The notes below the pieces were generated by a model. It made no database searches. It was given only the letters and a program-made list of their open reading frames with translations, and was not told the origin of the DNA. A stretch of DNA of 64,000 nt from Emydura subglobosa. Taxonomy: Eukaryota > Chordata > Testudines > Chelidae. Made by a program: the position numbers and the translations under genes. Shown here piece by piece: positions 35,378 to 46,680 of the stretch. How positions within the stretch are numbered: position 1 is the stretch's first letter; each line of letters opens with the position of its first letter. The stretch is from positions 5,067,702-5,131,701 of the forward strand of contig ML679961.1 of assembly GCA_007922225.1 (NCBI GenBank). The letters run 5' to 3'.

Positions 35378-35937
35378 CGTCGTTCCTCAACCTGTGGTAT
35401 GTGAAACCCAGGTAAGGGGTACCCGGGGGAAAACCCAGCGAAGGGAGGTGAGCAGCAGCCGCCGACTTCTGGGGAAGCCAGGTGGTAGCCGCCTGCTTCC
35501 TGCCCAGTCTCAGCTCCTAGCTGGGAGGCAGGCGGCCCACATAGTGATTTGCCCCAGGCCCTTACCCCCTGCTTGGGATGGCCAGGGGAAGTGCTGCTGT
35601 CCATTTTGGTGGGCCGCTTGTGCCTGCTCATACCTCACAATTTCCCGCCTGTGTGAGGAGAAGACCACATGACCCCACCATCAGGCCATAGTGATCGGCT
35701 CCTATATGGAGGAAAGGGAGGAGGAAGGAGGGGAGAAACAGCAGGGGGTTTTGTGATCTGCCACAGCCGCACAGCACTGCAGAACTCCGAACTCTCCGGC
35801 TTTATGAGAAATACAGTCGTCCAGCGGTAAAGGGGGAAAAGACTGTGTTTCTCAGAGTGGAAAATTGAGTGTTGGGTACTTATTCACATTTTCAGAAGTT
35901 AGGGGGTACTTGCTACTTAAAAGGTGGAGAAACACTG
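35378..35937. mobile_element. non-autonomous hAT transposon nested in the LINE
   Basis: The 560-bp unit is bounded by a perfect 8-bp target duplication CTCCAGAA (35370-35377 and 35938-35945). The ends are CGTCGTTCCTCAACC on the left and the inverse of CAGTGTTTCTCCACC on the right, the hAT-type CAGTGTTTCTCAACC terminus. The interior is GC-richer than the host LINE and has no transposase frame. The LINE reading frame resumes cleanly on both sides (HVFW then STIFRAL), confirming insertion into the LINE. Confidence 0.9.
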
Positions 35938-36922
35938 CTCCAGAACACATGCATATTTGGACAGGTATAGAGAATGTGTGAAAGATGGGCTCTTGGCTGT
36001 TTGCATCTCCACCATTCTCTGTGTGCTGCTAGTGTAACCTCAAGCAAACATTCTGGACTTCAGTGGTACCTTCCCCATGTCTTCTTCCAGAAGAACTGCA
36101 AGGTTAAAGAACTTGACGTATCTCTCACATTAAGCCAGATATCCTCCCAGGTTTCTGTTGTAATAGTAAGGCTAAACTCTTTTTCCCATTTTTCTCTGTG
36201 ACTGAGATTGAGAGGGGACCAGCTATAAGTAATTCCCACTACATGACTTTTGTTTCCATATTTCTTAATATCTTCTTTTAGAGGTGAGAGCGTTGAAATG
36301 GACAAATTGTCCCCTATCCTTGCATGAACCCTGGAGCACAGCTGCTGAAAGAAAGAACTGTGAGACCGCGGTAGCTGGTGTTTGTTGCACATGTATTCAA
36401 AGGAGGTCAGTCTATCCTCTTATATTATATCTTTAACGTTTGTTAATCCTTTTTCTACCCAAATTGTTTTAAGCAAGGAGTTGGCCTCGATCCTTAGGTG
36501 CAGGTTATCCCATAGTGTTACGAGAAGAGAACTTGTAAGCTCAGATGCTTTAATTGTCTTAACATATGGCCGGATGCCCCATGTGGATGCAAAGGTTGGA
36601 TTTTTCCTTAAGAATGTGGATAGCATCTTAGGGTATGTAAAAGAAGAGAAGGAACCAAATGGCATAGCTAAGGTTTTTTCAATCTCAGCTGAGGCTGATG
36701 TGTATACAGAGCTACTGGCGCGGAACCACCTTACAATAGGATGTATTTGGAATGCTAGATATCATAGTTACAAATGTAGCAACCTCATACTTCCCATTTT
36801 CCCAGGATTCTTTAAGGGTCTCGTGTGACAAGTGAGGCTGTTTTTTATTCCGTATAACCTGCATGAGAAGCCTATTTAACCTTTCCCTGTAGCATGGGGC
36901 ACGGGTAACTTGCTGGTGGATT

Positions 36923-37092
36923 CTCTGTACCTTGAAATCTTTAAACTATGTTTTGAGGACTCCCATAACTCAGTCCTAGGTTAGGGGTCTATTACAGGAG
37001 TGGGCGGGTGAAGTTCTGTGGCCTGCGCTGTGCAGGAGGTCAGACTAGATGATCATATTGGTCCCTTCTGACCTTAAAGTCTATGGGTCTAT
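36923..37092 (+). mobile_element. CR1 3' end nested in the LINE
   Basis: CTGTACCTTGAAATC, GGTCTATTACAGGAGTGGGC, GTGCAGGAGGTCAGACTAG and CTGACCTTAAAGTCTATG together form a sense CR1 3' terminus of a turtle-type subfamily. It is inserted in antisense orientation relative to the L1/Tx1-like LINE. Confidence 0.85.
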
Positions 37093-37384
37093 TTATTGAA
37101 GCAAAGTATAAGGAAAGACCTTGAAAGGCAATAGGCAAACAATATACATCAGTCTCGGGCAGATGTTTATTTAGACTATTTCTATTCTCCCCAATAAGGG
37201 TAGAGAGAAGAGACACTTCCTCTCTATGTCCTTGGAAATTTCTTTTAATATATAGTTCATAGTTATAGAAACTATTTTGAGAAGATTAGGACACAGTCTA
37301 ACACCTAAATACATTATTTCCTTGCCTTTTCAATATATCCATTGCTTGTGATTTATTCCAGTTCATGTGACAACCAGAGATCTC

Positions 37385-38100
37385 TCAAAAAATGTGAACT
37401 ACATTCAATGATGATGGGATTGAGGAAGATGGATTCTTCAAGAGCACAAAAATGTCATCAGCATAGAAACTGATTTTGAACTCTTTCCTGTTTATAGTCA
37501 TACCTTCAGTGGCTGAGTGCTGATGTATGTATATTGCCAGTGGCTCACTAAAGAGATTAAAAAGGATGAATGAGAAAAGACAGTCCCGTTGGGTCCCTTT
37601 TTTAGTTGAAACGTGGGAGAAATAATTCCATTCGTTGATAGTGAAGTGAGGGTAGAGTTGTATAATACACTGGCCCAATTCAGGAATATTGGTCCAAATC
37701 TGAATTCTTTTAGGACAGTCATTAGATAAGGCCATTCAACACTATCAAAGGCCTTCTCTGCATCTAGAGATAAGGCTGTGGAGGGAACATCTGACATCTG
37801 AGCTTGCTAGAACAAGTGAGCAATTATTCTCATATTATCAGCAGCCAATCCTCCTTTAATGAAATCAGCCTGATCTGCATGCATAATTGATGAGATGATA
37901 GTCTTTAGTCACGTCGCTAAAATTTTTGCAATTATTTTGCCATCTATATTCAACAGAGGTATGGGGCAAAAGTTGCCACAGTTGAAACCATCTATGTTCT
38001 TCTTTAATAATAAAGTAATTAAAGCAGTTCTCACATCACGGGCATGATTCCTTTTTGGAATGTTTCAGTGAAAACCTTTAAAAGAATAGAAGATAGCTGA
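37385..38100 (-). pseudogene. L1/Tx1-like reverse transcriptase domain (broken ORF2)
   Basis: This is the part of the LINE that would copy its RNA into DNA at the target nick. Two overlapping minus-strand frames (37498-37797 and 37385-37735) share one RT domain separated by a frameshift. They show DAEKAFDSVEWPYL (RT block with the first catalytic Asp), a degraded GCPLSP-like block (KKGTQRDCLFSFILFNL), the LAIYIHQ segment and ISFYADDIFVLL with the paired catalytic aspartates. The catalytic box is intact, but the frame is broken upstream and downstream, so no functional protein is made. Confidence 0.85.
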
Positions 38101-39254
38101 TTACAAAATGTTTTGTAGAAATCTGCCAAAAAAGCCAGCCATCCCAGGGGCCTTGCTGGAATTAATATTTTTTATAGTGTGTTCAGTCTCTTGTGTTGTC
38201 CATAAACACTTGTTCTGAAGTTAGGGTATTAAAAGGTAGGCTTTCACTGAAATGTTATTATTACAGTCAAATATGTTGTTTGATTTCTATAAAGCTTGAT
38301 GGAATTACTTCCATTGATTATTTATATCTAGGGGTTCAAGGCTGGCACTCCTGTCTTTTTCTAATTAGAAAGAGATGTTGTTAACTAGTTCCATCTTAAG
38401 TCTTCTGACAAGTAGTTTACCTGGTTTATCTCCCCATTCAGAATATCTTTGTTTGAGCCTATTGTGTGTAAATTTGACTTGGTGGGATAAACATTCCTGA
38501 TTGGAGAACGTAGGCGGTTTTCATTATTTGGATCAGGCTTGTCCGTGCTCTGTAACATGTATTTCCATAGCCAGGAAGCCTAGTAATTTGAATCTCTCTT
38601 TTCTTTTGGGAGGCATACTTGTTGCCTTCACCCCAACAATAATTTTCAGAGCATCCCAAAAGATGGTATCTGAAGTAACTGAGTGCTCATTTTCTTGTAT
38701 GAAATTAGAGACAGCTGAATTAACTATGGAACAAAATTTTGCATTTTTTAGTAGGATGCTTTCGTGTGTTCAGCTTCCACCTAGAAGACTTTAATGATGT
38801 GTAACCAGCATCTACGGTAACTATAACTGGCGCATGATCTGAAATTAATATATTATCAATAGTTGTGTGCTGAAATCAATTCTGAAGACACAAGAAAACA
38901 GTCAATTTTGGAGTAAGATGAATGTACTGTATATAAACATATATAGTCATGTCCTTGGGGTGTCTCAGTCTCCATATATATATATAAATCAAGTTCATTC
39001 ATTAATAATGAGGGTTGGCCTATTGTGCATTGAGAGCTGGGTCTCATGAAATTGGATTTATCTAGATGTCAATGTAATGCAGTGTTCCAGTCACCTCCTT
39101 CTATTACAGGAATGTCTATTTTATTAGCAAGAATGCCTGCAATGTCTTTGAAAATTTCAGAATTACCTCCACTTGGCATGTAAATGTTTCCTAGAATTAA
39201 CTCTTTTGAGTTGAAAACAGCCTTCAAGAAGAACAGAGCTTTTAAAGAACATAT

Positions 39255-39378
39255 TTTAAGGTGCGGTTTGACAAAGCCCTGGCTGGGATGATTTAGTTGG
39301 GATTCGTCCTGTTTCGAGCAGGGGTTGGTCTAGATGGACTCCTAAGGTCCCTTCCACCCCTAATTTTCAATCATTCTA
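39255..39378 (+). mobile_element. CR1 3' end nested in LINE endonuclease region
   Basis: GTGCGGTTTGACAAAGCCC, GGGATGATTTAGTTGGGATTC, GAGCAGGGGTTGGTCTAGATG and CCTAAGGTCCCTTCC are the sense CR1 terminus. Removing it joins two endonuclease segments (PDGRY and KAVFNSKEL). Confidence 0.85.
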
Positions 39379-40904
39379 TATCTTCCATCAGGGTCTGCCC
39401 AAGACTGTATACACTGAAAAGTTATACTTTTGTGAACTAAGATGGATGTGCTTTTTCTCTTAGAATTCAATGCTGAATGATGCTCAACACCTATCCACAT
39501 CTTCTTGATTCTGTCAGTATCTTCTTCTTCTGCTAGATGACTTTCCTACAATAAAGCTACTTGGCACTCTTTTGATCTGAAGTGTCTCAGGATTTAAATT
39601 TTTTCGGAAGGTTGATTAGGTCCCCTCGTATTCCATGAGAACACTCTAAGAAAATCCTTGGCAATGTTTTAAAAGATAGATTAGGATGTATAACTTTATT
39701 CTAAAGATACATATTTCCCCAGTAATACTGTCACACCACATCTTTAGGACATGGTCTGTATTTATACATAGAGGATTCTGGTTAGTTTTGAATGAATTTA
39801 TGCCTTCAGTTGCGCATCTAAAGATGTCAGGTACACAAACAGATCTATAGATAAATATCATGTGTCTTCCAAAATATATTTATAACAGACAGCAAATAAA
39901 AGACTTAAACCAAGCCAATGTGGGTACACTGAACTCCCTGAAGGCTTCAGTTCCATCTGCTCCTCTGTTCCCTATTTTATCAATAATATTCTAAACATCT
40001 CTAAATGCAAATACATTTTAACTCAAATATTACCCTGTAAATACTATTGGGAATTCTCAGAACAAGTATAATATATTCCTTTGTAAAGAAATGTTTATGT
40101 ATGCATACATACATATATATATATGGATATACACATATACAGATCCATCACATGTAAATTTACAATTGATTTGGTAAATCAAAAGTACATTAGTACACAA
40201 TCGAAATATGAAAAATAAAATATAAAAAGTTTCATATTCATACTATGTCAAAAGGCCTGCACACATTGACTAATTAATGCTATTTAAGGTTTAGGTTATA
40301 GTCTACTTTACATGTCAGAAGTATTGACTAGTGAAAAGGTTCTGTCTAGCCGGGCAAGTGATGATGATTAGTGCAGATAATACTTAGTCAGTAGATGTTG
40401 CTATAAATCTCATCTTCGTGTTAATCATTTACTCTATGCGTTGGTTATGCTATACAGTTATTGTTACTGCTCAGTGCCAAAGGAGATCAACAGAAGAGTT
40501 CAGCCTACGTGAGTATCTGCTAGGGGCTGGAAGTGACTATTACCCTATCTACATGGATACATAGGAAAACAAACTGATTTTTAAACTTCTTGAGGTATGC
40601 AGTTTATGATAAAAAATCATTCTGCTATTAGTCAAATCCGGTTTCAGTATTTGAAGTGTCTGCCAGATTTCAGAGGGGGTTTTGCAAAATGTCATGGCTT
40701 GCTAAATCCCTAGTAAAACTAGAAGGGTACTTGATGCTGAATCTGATATTGGTCTCCCTCTGGATTTGCTTTATGCCATTGAATGCAGCCCTCTTTTTGT
40801 GAAGTTCAGCTGAGTAGTCAGGACAAAGACATTTTGTGGCCTTTGTACATAAAGGTTTTGGCTTTTCTGGCTGTATTCAATAACATTATTTTATCATTGA
40901 ACAT

Positions 40905-41693
40905 CAGATGGGAGAGATTCCAGAGGACTGGAAAAGGGCAAATATAGTGCCCATCTATAAAAAGGGGAATTACAGACCAGTCATCTTAGCTTCAGTACCA
41001 GGAAATATAATGGAGCAAATAATTAAGCAATCAATTTGTAAACACCTAGAAGATAATAAGGTGATAAGTAACAGTCAGCATGGATTTTGCAATCAAGCTG
41101 GAAGGGCATATTGAGTGGGGTCCCACAGGGATCAGTTCTTGGTCTGGTTCTATTCAATATCTTCATCAATGATTCAGATAATGGCATAGAGAGTGCACTT
41201 ATATAGTTTGTGGACGATACCAAGGTGAGAGAGGTTGCAAGTGATTTGGAGGATAGGTTTAACATTCAAAATGATCTGGACAAACTGGAAAAATAGTGTG
41301 AAGTAAATAGGATGAAATTCAATAAGGACAAATGCAAAATACTCCACTTAGGAAGGACCAGTCAGTTGCACACCTACAAAATGGGCAATGACTGCCTAGG
41401 AAGGAGTGCTGCAGAAAGGATCAGGGTGTCATAGTGGATCACAAGCTAAAATATGAGTCAGAGTAACACTGCTACAAAAAGTAGTAAATGTCATAGCATG
41501 AGTGTTGTAAGCAAGACACGAGAAGCAATTCTTCCACTCTACTCCGCATTAATCGACCGGAGTCTTGTGTCCAGTTCTGGGTGCCACGTTTCAGGAAAGA
41601 CGTGGACAAATTGGAGAAAGTCCAGAGAAGAGCAACAAATATGATTAAAGATCTAGAAAACATGACCTATAAGACTGACAAAATTGGGTGATC
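40905..41693 (+). mobile_element. CR1 LINE fragment with RT domain
   Basis: The plus-strand frame includes [20 protein letters not shown] and [19 protein letters not shown], then, after an internal deletion near 41085-41110, [16 protein letters not shown] (a FADDT-type catalytic box with A to V) and NKDKCKILHLGR. Stops are frequent. It abuts the 5' side of the L1/Tx1-like element. Confidence 0.85.
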
Positions 41694-41694
41694 A

Positions 41695-41885
41695 TCTCCC
41701 GTATAACACAGGCCACAGAACTTCCCCAAAACCACCCCATGAGCAAATCTTTTAGAAAAACATCCCATTTTAACTTAGATAATTTCAGGTTTGGAGAATC
41801 CACCGCAAGTTTTGGTAAATTGTTCCAATGGATAATTACTCTCATTGTTAAAAATGTATGCCTTATAACATGTCTGAGATCAACA
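41695..41885 (-). mobile_element. CR1 LINE 3' end, second subfamily
   Basis: ATCATCTCCCGTATAACACAG, CACAGAACTTCCCCAAAACC, GGAGAATCCACCGCAAG and AATTGTTCCAATGGATAATT are a reverse-complement CR1 end of the subfamily with GTATAACACAGGCCA. The preceding CR1 (40905-41693) ends exactly here. Confidence 0.75.
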
Positions 41886-41889
41886 GTAT

Positions 41890-43025
41890 AGTTTGCACAT
41901 GAGCTCCATGCTCTAAAACCTGCTTGTTCCTCTCTAAGTTGAAGGGCTATTTGTTTCTTGATACGTTCCAAGATATTGTACATGATTTTCCCAAGCACTG
42001 AGGGTAAGGTGACTTCTCTCCAGTTAGTGCAGTCGGTAAGGTCATCTTTCTTTGCAGTTTTACTAGAAGGCCTCTTTTCCATGGGGTTCTGCTCTTTTCT
42101 TCATTCCTTATTCTACACAAAGGGTAAGGAAAGTCTGGACGGCTGCTTCGTCACTTGCTTTAAGCCTCTGCAGTAAGCATCTCTCCAGCTGATTTTCCTA
42201 GTGGTAGGTCATCATGTATTACTAGCAGTTCGCTTGGGATTGGTCTATTTAAAACAGCTGGAAAATGTGCTGTCCACCTTTTCCTTTGGTCTTCTTTTGT
42301 ACTGAGCATCTTTCCATTTGCGTCTTTACTAGGGACTCCGGTACTGCTAAAATATCTTGTTAGCTGTTTGTCTTATACAAGGTTGTAAGGGTAGCAACTT
42401 TGAGTAGCATCTTCAGCCTCTTGACATTTTTATATAAATATATACCCTTCTAAGCATTCCTTTTTACCTCTGTATTCATCTTGCCACTTGCTTGTCTCTT
42501 CTCCTGTTTTAGCTTTCATCAGTTCTTGCTTTACACTTCTCTATTCCTTGCTGCCCAAGTAGCATTGCTAATCCATTCTTCCCTCTTCGATTTCATTGTT
42601 ATGAGAATTGCCTTTCCACTTTCTGGAAAGCACGCTCTGCTTTTTTCCTACAGAGTGTCAGTGTCTTGGTTTTATTCAGTTAACTCCATTAGAACACTGC
42701 ACTCACTCTTGAGTTCAAACTGAAAACACTTTTGTGCTTGGCTCTTTTAATTGTGCACTGTCGGTGCACCGTCTTCTTTTAACCTTCTTCAACCTCTTTA
42801 AGCCGCTCTTCAATGTAGTGATACAAAGGTTATGCTCACTTCCCACCTCTGCTTGTCTGTACACGTGTGTCTGCCAACAGGCTGCAAAACATTCTTGGAA
42901 TGCAAAAGTGATCTTCTGGTACTCTCTAGTACCATCTGGGGAGGCCCCTGTGACTTTGTGGATTCCATTATGAGGAAACATTGTTCCACCACACTGCAAA
43001 TTTATACCATCTTTACTCATGCAAA
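41890..43025 (-). mobile_element. RTE-like LINE fragment (endonuclease end to RT start)
   Basis: The minus-strand order is the end of an AP endonuclease (VGSEHNLCITTLK, 42715-43020), a charged linker region (VKQELMKAKTGEETSKWQDE and a KEDQRKRWTAHF segment, roughly 42600-42250), then the RT start (DCTNWREVTLPSVLGKIMYN and LREEQAGFRAWSS, 41880-42082). Frameshifts break it, and the catalytic RT boxes are absent, replaced by CR1 sequence at 41885. The REEQAGFR form separates it from CR1 and from the LINE at 58-60 kb; the exact clade is unresolved. Confidence 0.75.
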
Positions 43026-43041
43026 TAGTTCTATTTGCTTC

Positions 43042-43305
43042 ACAGAATCACAGAAATGTAAGGCTGAAAGGGACCTCAATAGGTCATTTGGTCCATTCCC
43101 TCACAGTGAGACAGGGTTAGGTAAACCTAGACCATCCCTGACAGGTGCTTGTCTAACCCGTTTTTAAAAACCTCCAGGGATGGGGATTCCACAACCTCCC
43201 TTCGTAACCTATTCCAGTGCTCAGCTATCCTTAGAGTTAGAATTGTTTCCCTACTTTCTAACCCAACTCTCCCTTGCTGCAAACCAATTAGTTCTACTTA
43301 TTAGA
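43042..43305 (-). mobile_element. CR1 LINE 3' end
   Basis: CACAGAATCACAGAAATGTAA, AGGTCATTTGGTCCATTCC, GGGATGGGGATTCCACAACC and CTCTCCCTTGCTGCAAACC are successive reverse-complement CR1 segments. Confidence 0.85.
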
Positions 43306-45869
43306 ACCAGGTGTCCTTACGAGGAAGAGCTTCAGGACTGGCTTTTACTTCTTACTGATTTGTTTGGCTGCCTCGACATTCTGAGCCGTTTCCTGCCCTC
43401 AGAAATGCATAGATCTTCTGGCTGAGAGACTGCAGGTAACTCGAGAACTCCTCAGCAGATGTAGCTTGTTTAAATCATTCCTTCTAACATGCATTACTGT
43501 GAGCAGCGCTGCAGGGCGTCAGCCGGGATGTTGTCCTGGTACCTCGTCCTTTTTTGCCCCCCTGTGCAGTTCCGACCCCCCATTGCTGAGTAGGCAGCAT
43601 CAGTGCTAGCACTGCCAGTATCTCCACCCTTTCCTCACAACCACTAGGTAAAAGGAAAAAGATTAAACTGGAAAGAGAGGGCTGGGGCCACTCATTCCCA
43701 CTATGGCCAGGCAAAACAGCCTAATGGAGATGGAACTCCAGCTCCCTGCACAGGGGAATTATCAGGTGACAACCGTGATAGCAGCTCCTACACCACTCCT
43801 TGCCGCCGGCCCCTGGCACAGGACATGTCCCTACAACCTGGTGATCCACAGCTGCAACAGCAGCCGCCTTCTGGGGGATGTGGAAACCTGGCTTAAGTCA
43901 GAGCATCCCTGAGGCTGCTCTAATTTATGCCAGGAGCCAGCCCAGGACTCTCACAATCTCAGTATCAGGGAGTATAAAAGTGGCTTAAAGCTACTTTTGC
44001 AGACAGCCATTTCCTGAGATGCTCACTGAGCACATCCTGTCCGGTGCCTGTGTGAGTGAGCAATACCTCCCTGGAAATTAATGGAGCTCTAATGGTGTCA
44101 ACCAGTGAGAGATGAGATCCAAGCCCTGGGAGTCCATAGGGGCTATGCAGCTTAAACGAGGACCCCAAACCGTTGTCTCATTTGGAATATGCAATAAATT
44201 AAAATATCAAATATTCATTGCATAATCTCGAGTTGACATTTCATTCCAGTCTATGCATTTCAGTGGGAATACACATTTGCCCATTTTATTAATAACACAT
44301 CTATTATTTACACATTGCTGTATTATTAATAGAACAGCAAAATAAAAAGTGTATTTCCACTGAAATGTATGAGCTGGACTGAAAACCAAACAAACAGTGA
44401 TTATAAGGGGACAATTGGATGTTCTTCATGTATTCATTGTAGAATCACATTTCTAATAGGTTACCCCCACCCCTCCAAAGGTGTTTTGAAATAATTTCAG
44501 CCGCGGGGTACTTGACTAGTTGAGTTAGGAATTCAAACTAGTTTCTCGAGTGAAAATGCCAGCTTTAGGATTTCAGCCTGCTTTCAAAGGGAAAGATCTC
44601 GTCAGTAAAATAATGGTAACATTTACTGTGTCTTCATGATTATTTCAGAAGGCCTTGAGTTCAGTCTCAGACTTTACACAGCTGTGAAAATATTAAGCTG
44701 GGGCACAAGCTGTAGCAGCAAACTGTGCTAACTGGGGTTAGCACCTTATTCTGCAAGGAAACTCATTAATTTCCACTGGCTCACTTGTGATGTAGAGGGA
44801 GCAAAGCAATCAGAATCTAACCCTTAGTCATGCAAGCATGGGAATCAGCAATGCAACTTACCTGTTTGTGTAGGACTGGGGGAGAAATAAGTCCCAATAG
44901 GTTTTATATCACAAACCCTACTGAGCCAACAGGTTCCTAACTCTGATAGCACCAAGAAAAATACTCGCCAAGACCTGCTTACTGAGGGCCTGGTGCAACA
45001 TGCATTCAAGTCAATGCAAGTCTACCATCAGTTTCACTGGGCGTTAGATTAGGCCCTGAATATCCAATGTGAAAAACTGGCATTACCCAGCATCAGTATA
45101 AAATAGGAGCTGGGCTAAGCTCCAAGGGATAATAATAATAATAATAATATTGTGCCGTCAGATTTTAAACCAGAACTTTCTATTGAAATCAAAATCCAGG
45201 ATGGCTCTACTGCTGAGAAACTGGTGATTCAGTACGACCCCAAATTCTGCGTATGGCAGCTCAGCTAACAGCGAAGTACATGATCAAGTTTCACGTCTGG
45301 GGAAGCTAGTGGAGCTGTGCAATGGATGAGTTTGGCCAGGTGTGTGTGTATTTTACATATATATAAATATATAATCTCCAAGAGAAGAATTTGGTTCTCA
45401 ATGCACATCAGAACTACTTGACTAGTTAAGTTAGGAATTCAGTCTAGTTTCTAGAATAAAACTAGTTTCTGTTACTACAAAAAGAAAAATGGAGCAAATT
45501 AAGGGATTTGGGAACTAGCAAGCATTTTCCAATATCAGAGTTTGAAGGGTCAAGTTCCGTACTCCCTTTTGCAGACAAAAGTCAGGAAGGGTTTTACTTC
45601 CCTCAGATGCTTGGGTTCATACTCACAGACTCCAAAAATCAGAGTAGCAGCCCCTGTTTCACTGCTGTTACTGTGTGCTGCTGTTATGGACAATAAAGCC
45701 AGTACTGCATAATGACCTCCAGGTTTTTCCCTCTGTCTGGCCAATGAGATTATTCCTGGTATTCTAGCAAACGTCCTAAGGAAATCCTACTTAATTTTAA
45801 GGGAACTATTTTGGATGCAAATAGGAAAAGGGAATTCAATTCTCTCTGGCCTCAAGACACTGTACAAAA
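43306..45869. other. non-genic interval with (TAA)n
   Basis: No gene was recognised. A (TAA/ATA)n run occupies about 45128-45150. Segments at 44760-44825 and 44990-45060 (GGCCTGGTGCAACATG .. TTAGATTAGGCCC) look like eroded palindromic MITEs. A TACTTGACTAGTTGAGTTAGG segment at about 44508-44530 recurs as CTACTTGACTAGTTAAG at about 45414, a short dispersed repeat of unknown identity. Confidence 0.45.
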
Positions 45870-46015
45870 GTAAGACTCATTTTTCACCATTTCAGAGGTG
45901 GGTAAACTGAGGCCTAGAAATGACACGACTCACTCACAATCACAGAGAGTCTGTGGCAGAAGCAAAAACACAAACCCCATCTCTGCGGCTCTCTGCAGAG
46001 AGCCCCGGCTACCTC
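45870..46015 (-). mobile_element. MIR-type SINE fragment
   Basis: TTTCAGAGGTGGGTAAACTG, AGGCCTAGAAATGACACG, CTCACAATCACAGAGAGTC and TGTGGCAGAAGCAAAAACAC form a reverse-complement MIR core (normally GATGGGGAAACTGAGGC, CCAAGGTCACACAG). Confidence 0.7.
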
Positions 46016-46324
46016 TCAGCAACTTTGTCACAGTGGGGTCCACATCAATATAATGTGCAGTTTTGTCTTGTTCCACGTAAGACGCTTATCAGTGAGCACC
46101 AGCAGCCAGATAGAGGGCTTTATCCTTTAGCTCAAGCAGCAGTGGTTCATGCCCTTGGGCTGAGAGTCCATAGGGTTCAGGATCTGCTGATGATCCATCC
46201 AGGGGTATTAGAGTGAGGACACAAAATGAAATTCAGTCGAGTGTATGGATGTGTTACTGGACTGTTCCAATATGCCAGTGTTTATGGGCTCAGTCTTAGT
46301 GAAGAATGTACAACAGGAAACTGA

Positions 46325-46382
46325 CAAGACGACCTACTGAGGTCCCCTCCAGTCCTACACTTCTATCATGTTATATGACAAA
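46325..46382 (+). mobile_element. CR1 3' terminal remnant
   Basis: ACGACCTACTGAGGTCCCC then CCAGTCCTACACTTCTATC matches the last 50-60 bp of sense CR1. Confidence 0.65.
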
Positions 46383-46680
46383 ATTGAACAGGAGTTTGGT
46401 CTGCAAAATGGAGGCCAGAATCGAGTCTCAACTCTTTGTTGGTCAAAAGCTAATAGAATGGAAAGAGCTTCCAAAATTTCAGCCCTCACCTTTACAAACC
46501 GAATAAAGGATGCATCTTCATAATTGCATCTCTATAGCTCATAACTATATTCCAAATGGCTTAGAAGCAAGATCATCCTTTGAAAAAGGACACCACCACC
46601 ATAAATGGGAATATTTTAGTTCTATTTGATATGAGAGTGGGGCAGGATAAGGCGAGATTTAAAAGGATAACATGACTTTT

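Larger units (their letters stand above)
34745..40890 (-). mobile_element. L1/Tx1-like LINE, decayed, with ORF1 and ORF2 remnants and nested inserts
   Basis: Read on the minus strand, parts occur in LINE order. The ORF1 C-terminus is at about 40880-40640 (AELHKKRAAFNGIK, then IRFSIKYPSSFTRDLA). The ORF2 endonuclease is at about 39645-39050 (FSWNTRG, GNIYMPSGG, GGDWNTALH). The RT is at about 38100-37385 (ADQADFIK, SLDAEKAFDSVEW, and the catalytic FYADDI). The C-terminal domain at 36390-35950 has KWEKEFSLTIT and LSHILYTCPNMHVFW, and after the insert there is a tail with NRNAWKKCEDVWSHM near 35140. Many stops and frameshifts are present. It is interrupted by a hAT element (35378-35937) and two sense CR1 3' ends (36923-37092, 39255-39378). 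The 5' end is lost at a CR1 (40905 onward). I cannot place it firmly in L1 versus Tx1. Confidence 0.85.

Noticed and set aside
45128..45150. Trinucleotide run considered as part of an array
   Set aside because: It is a simple (TAA)n microsatellite with no spacer structure; no CRISPR-like array exists in the window.
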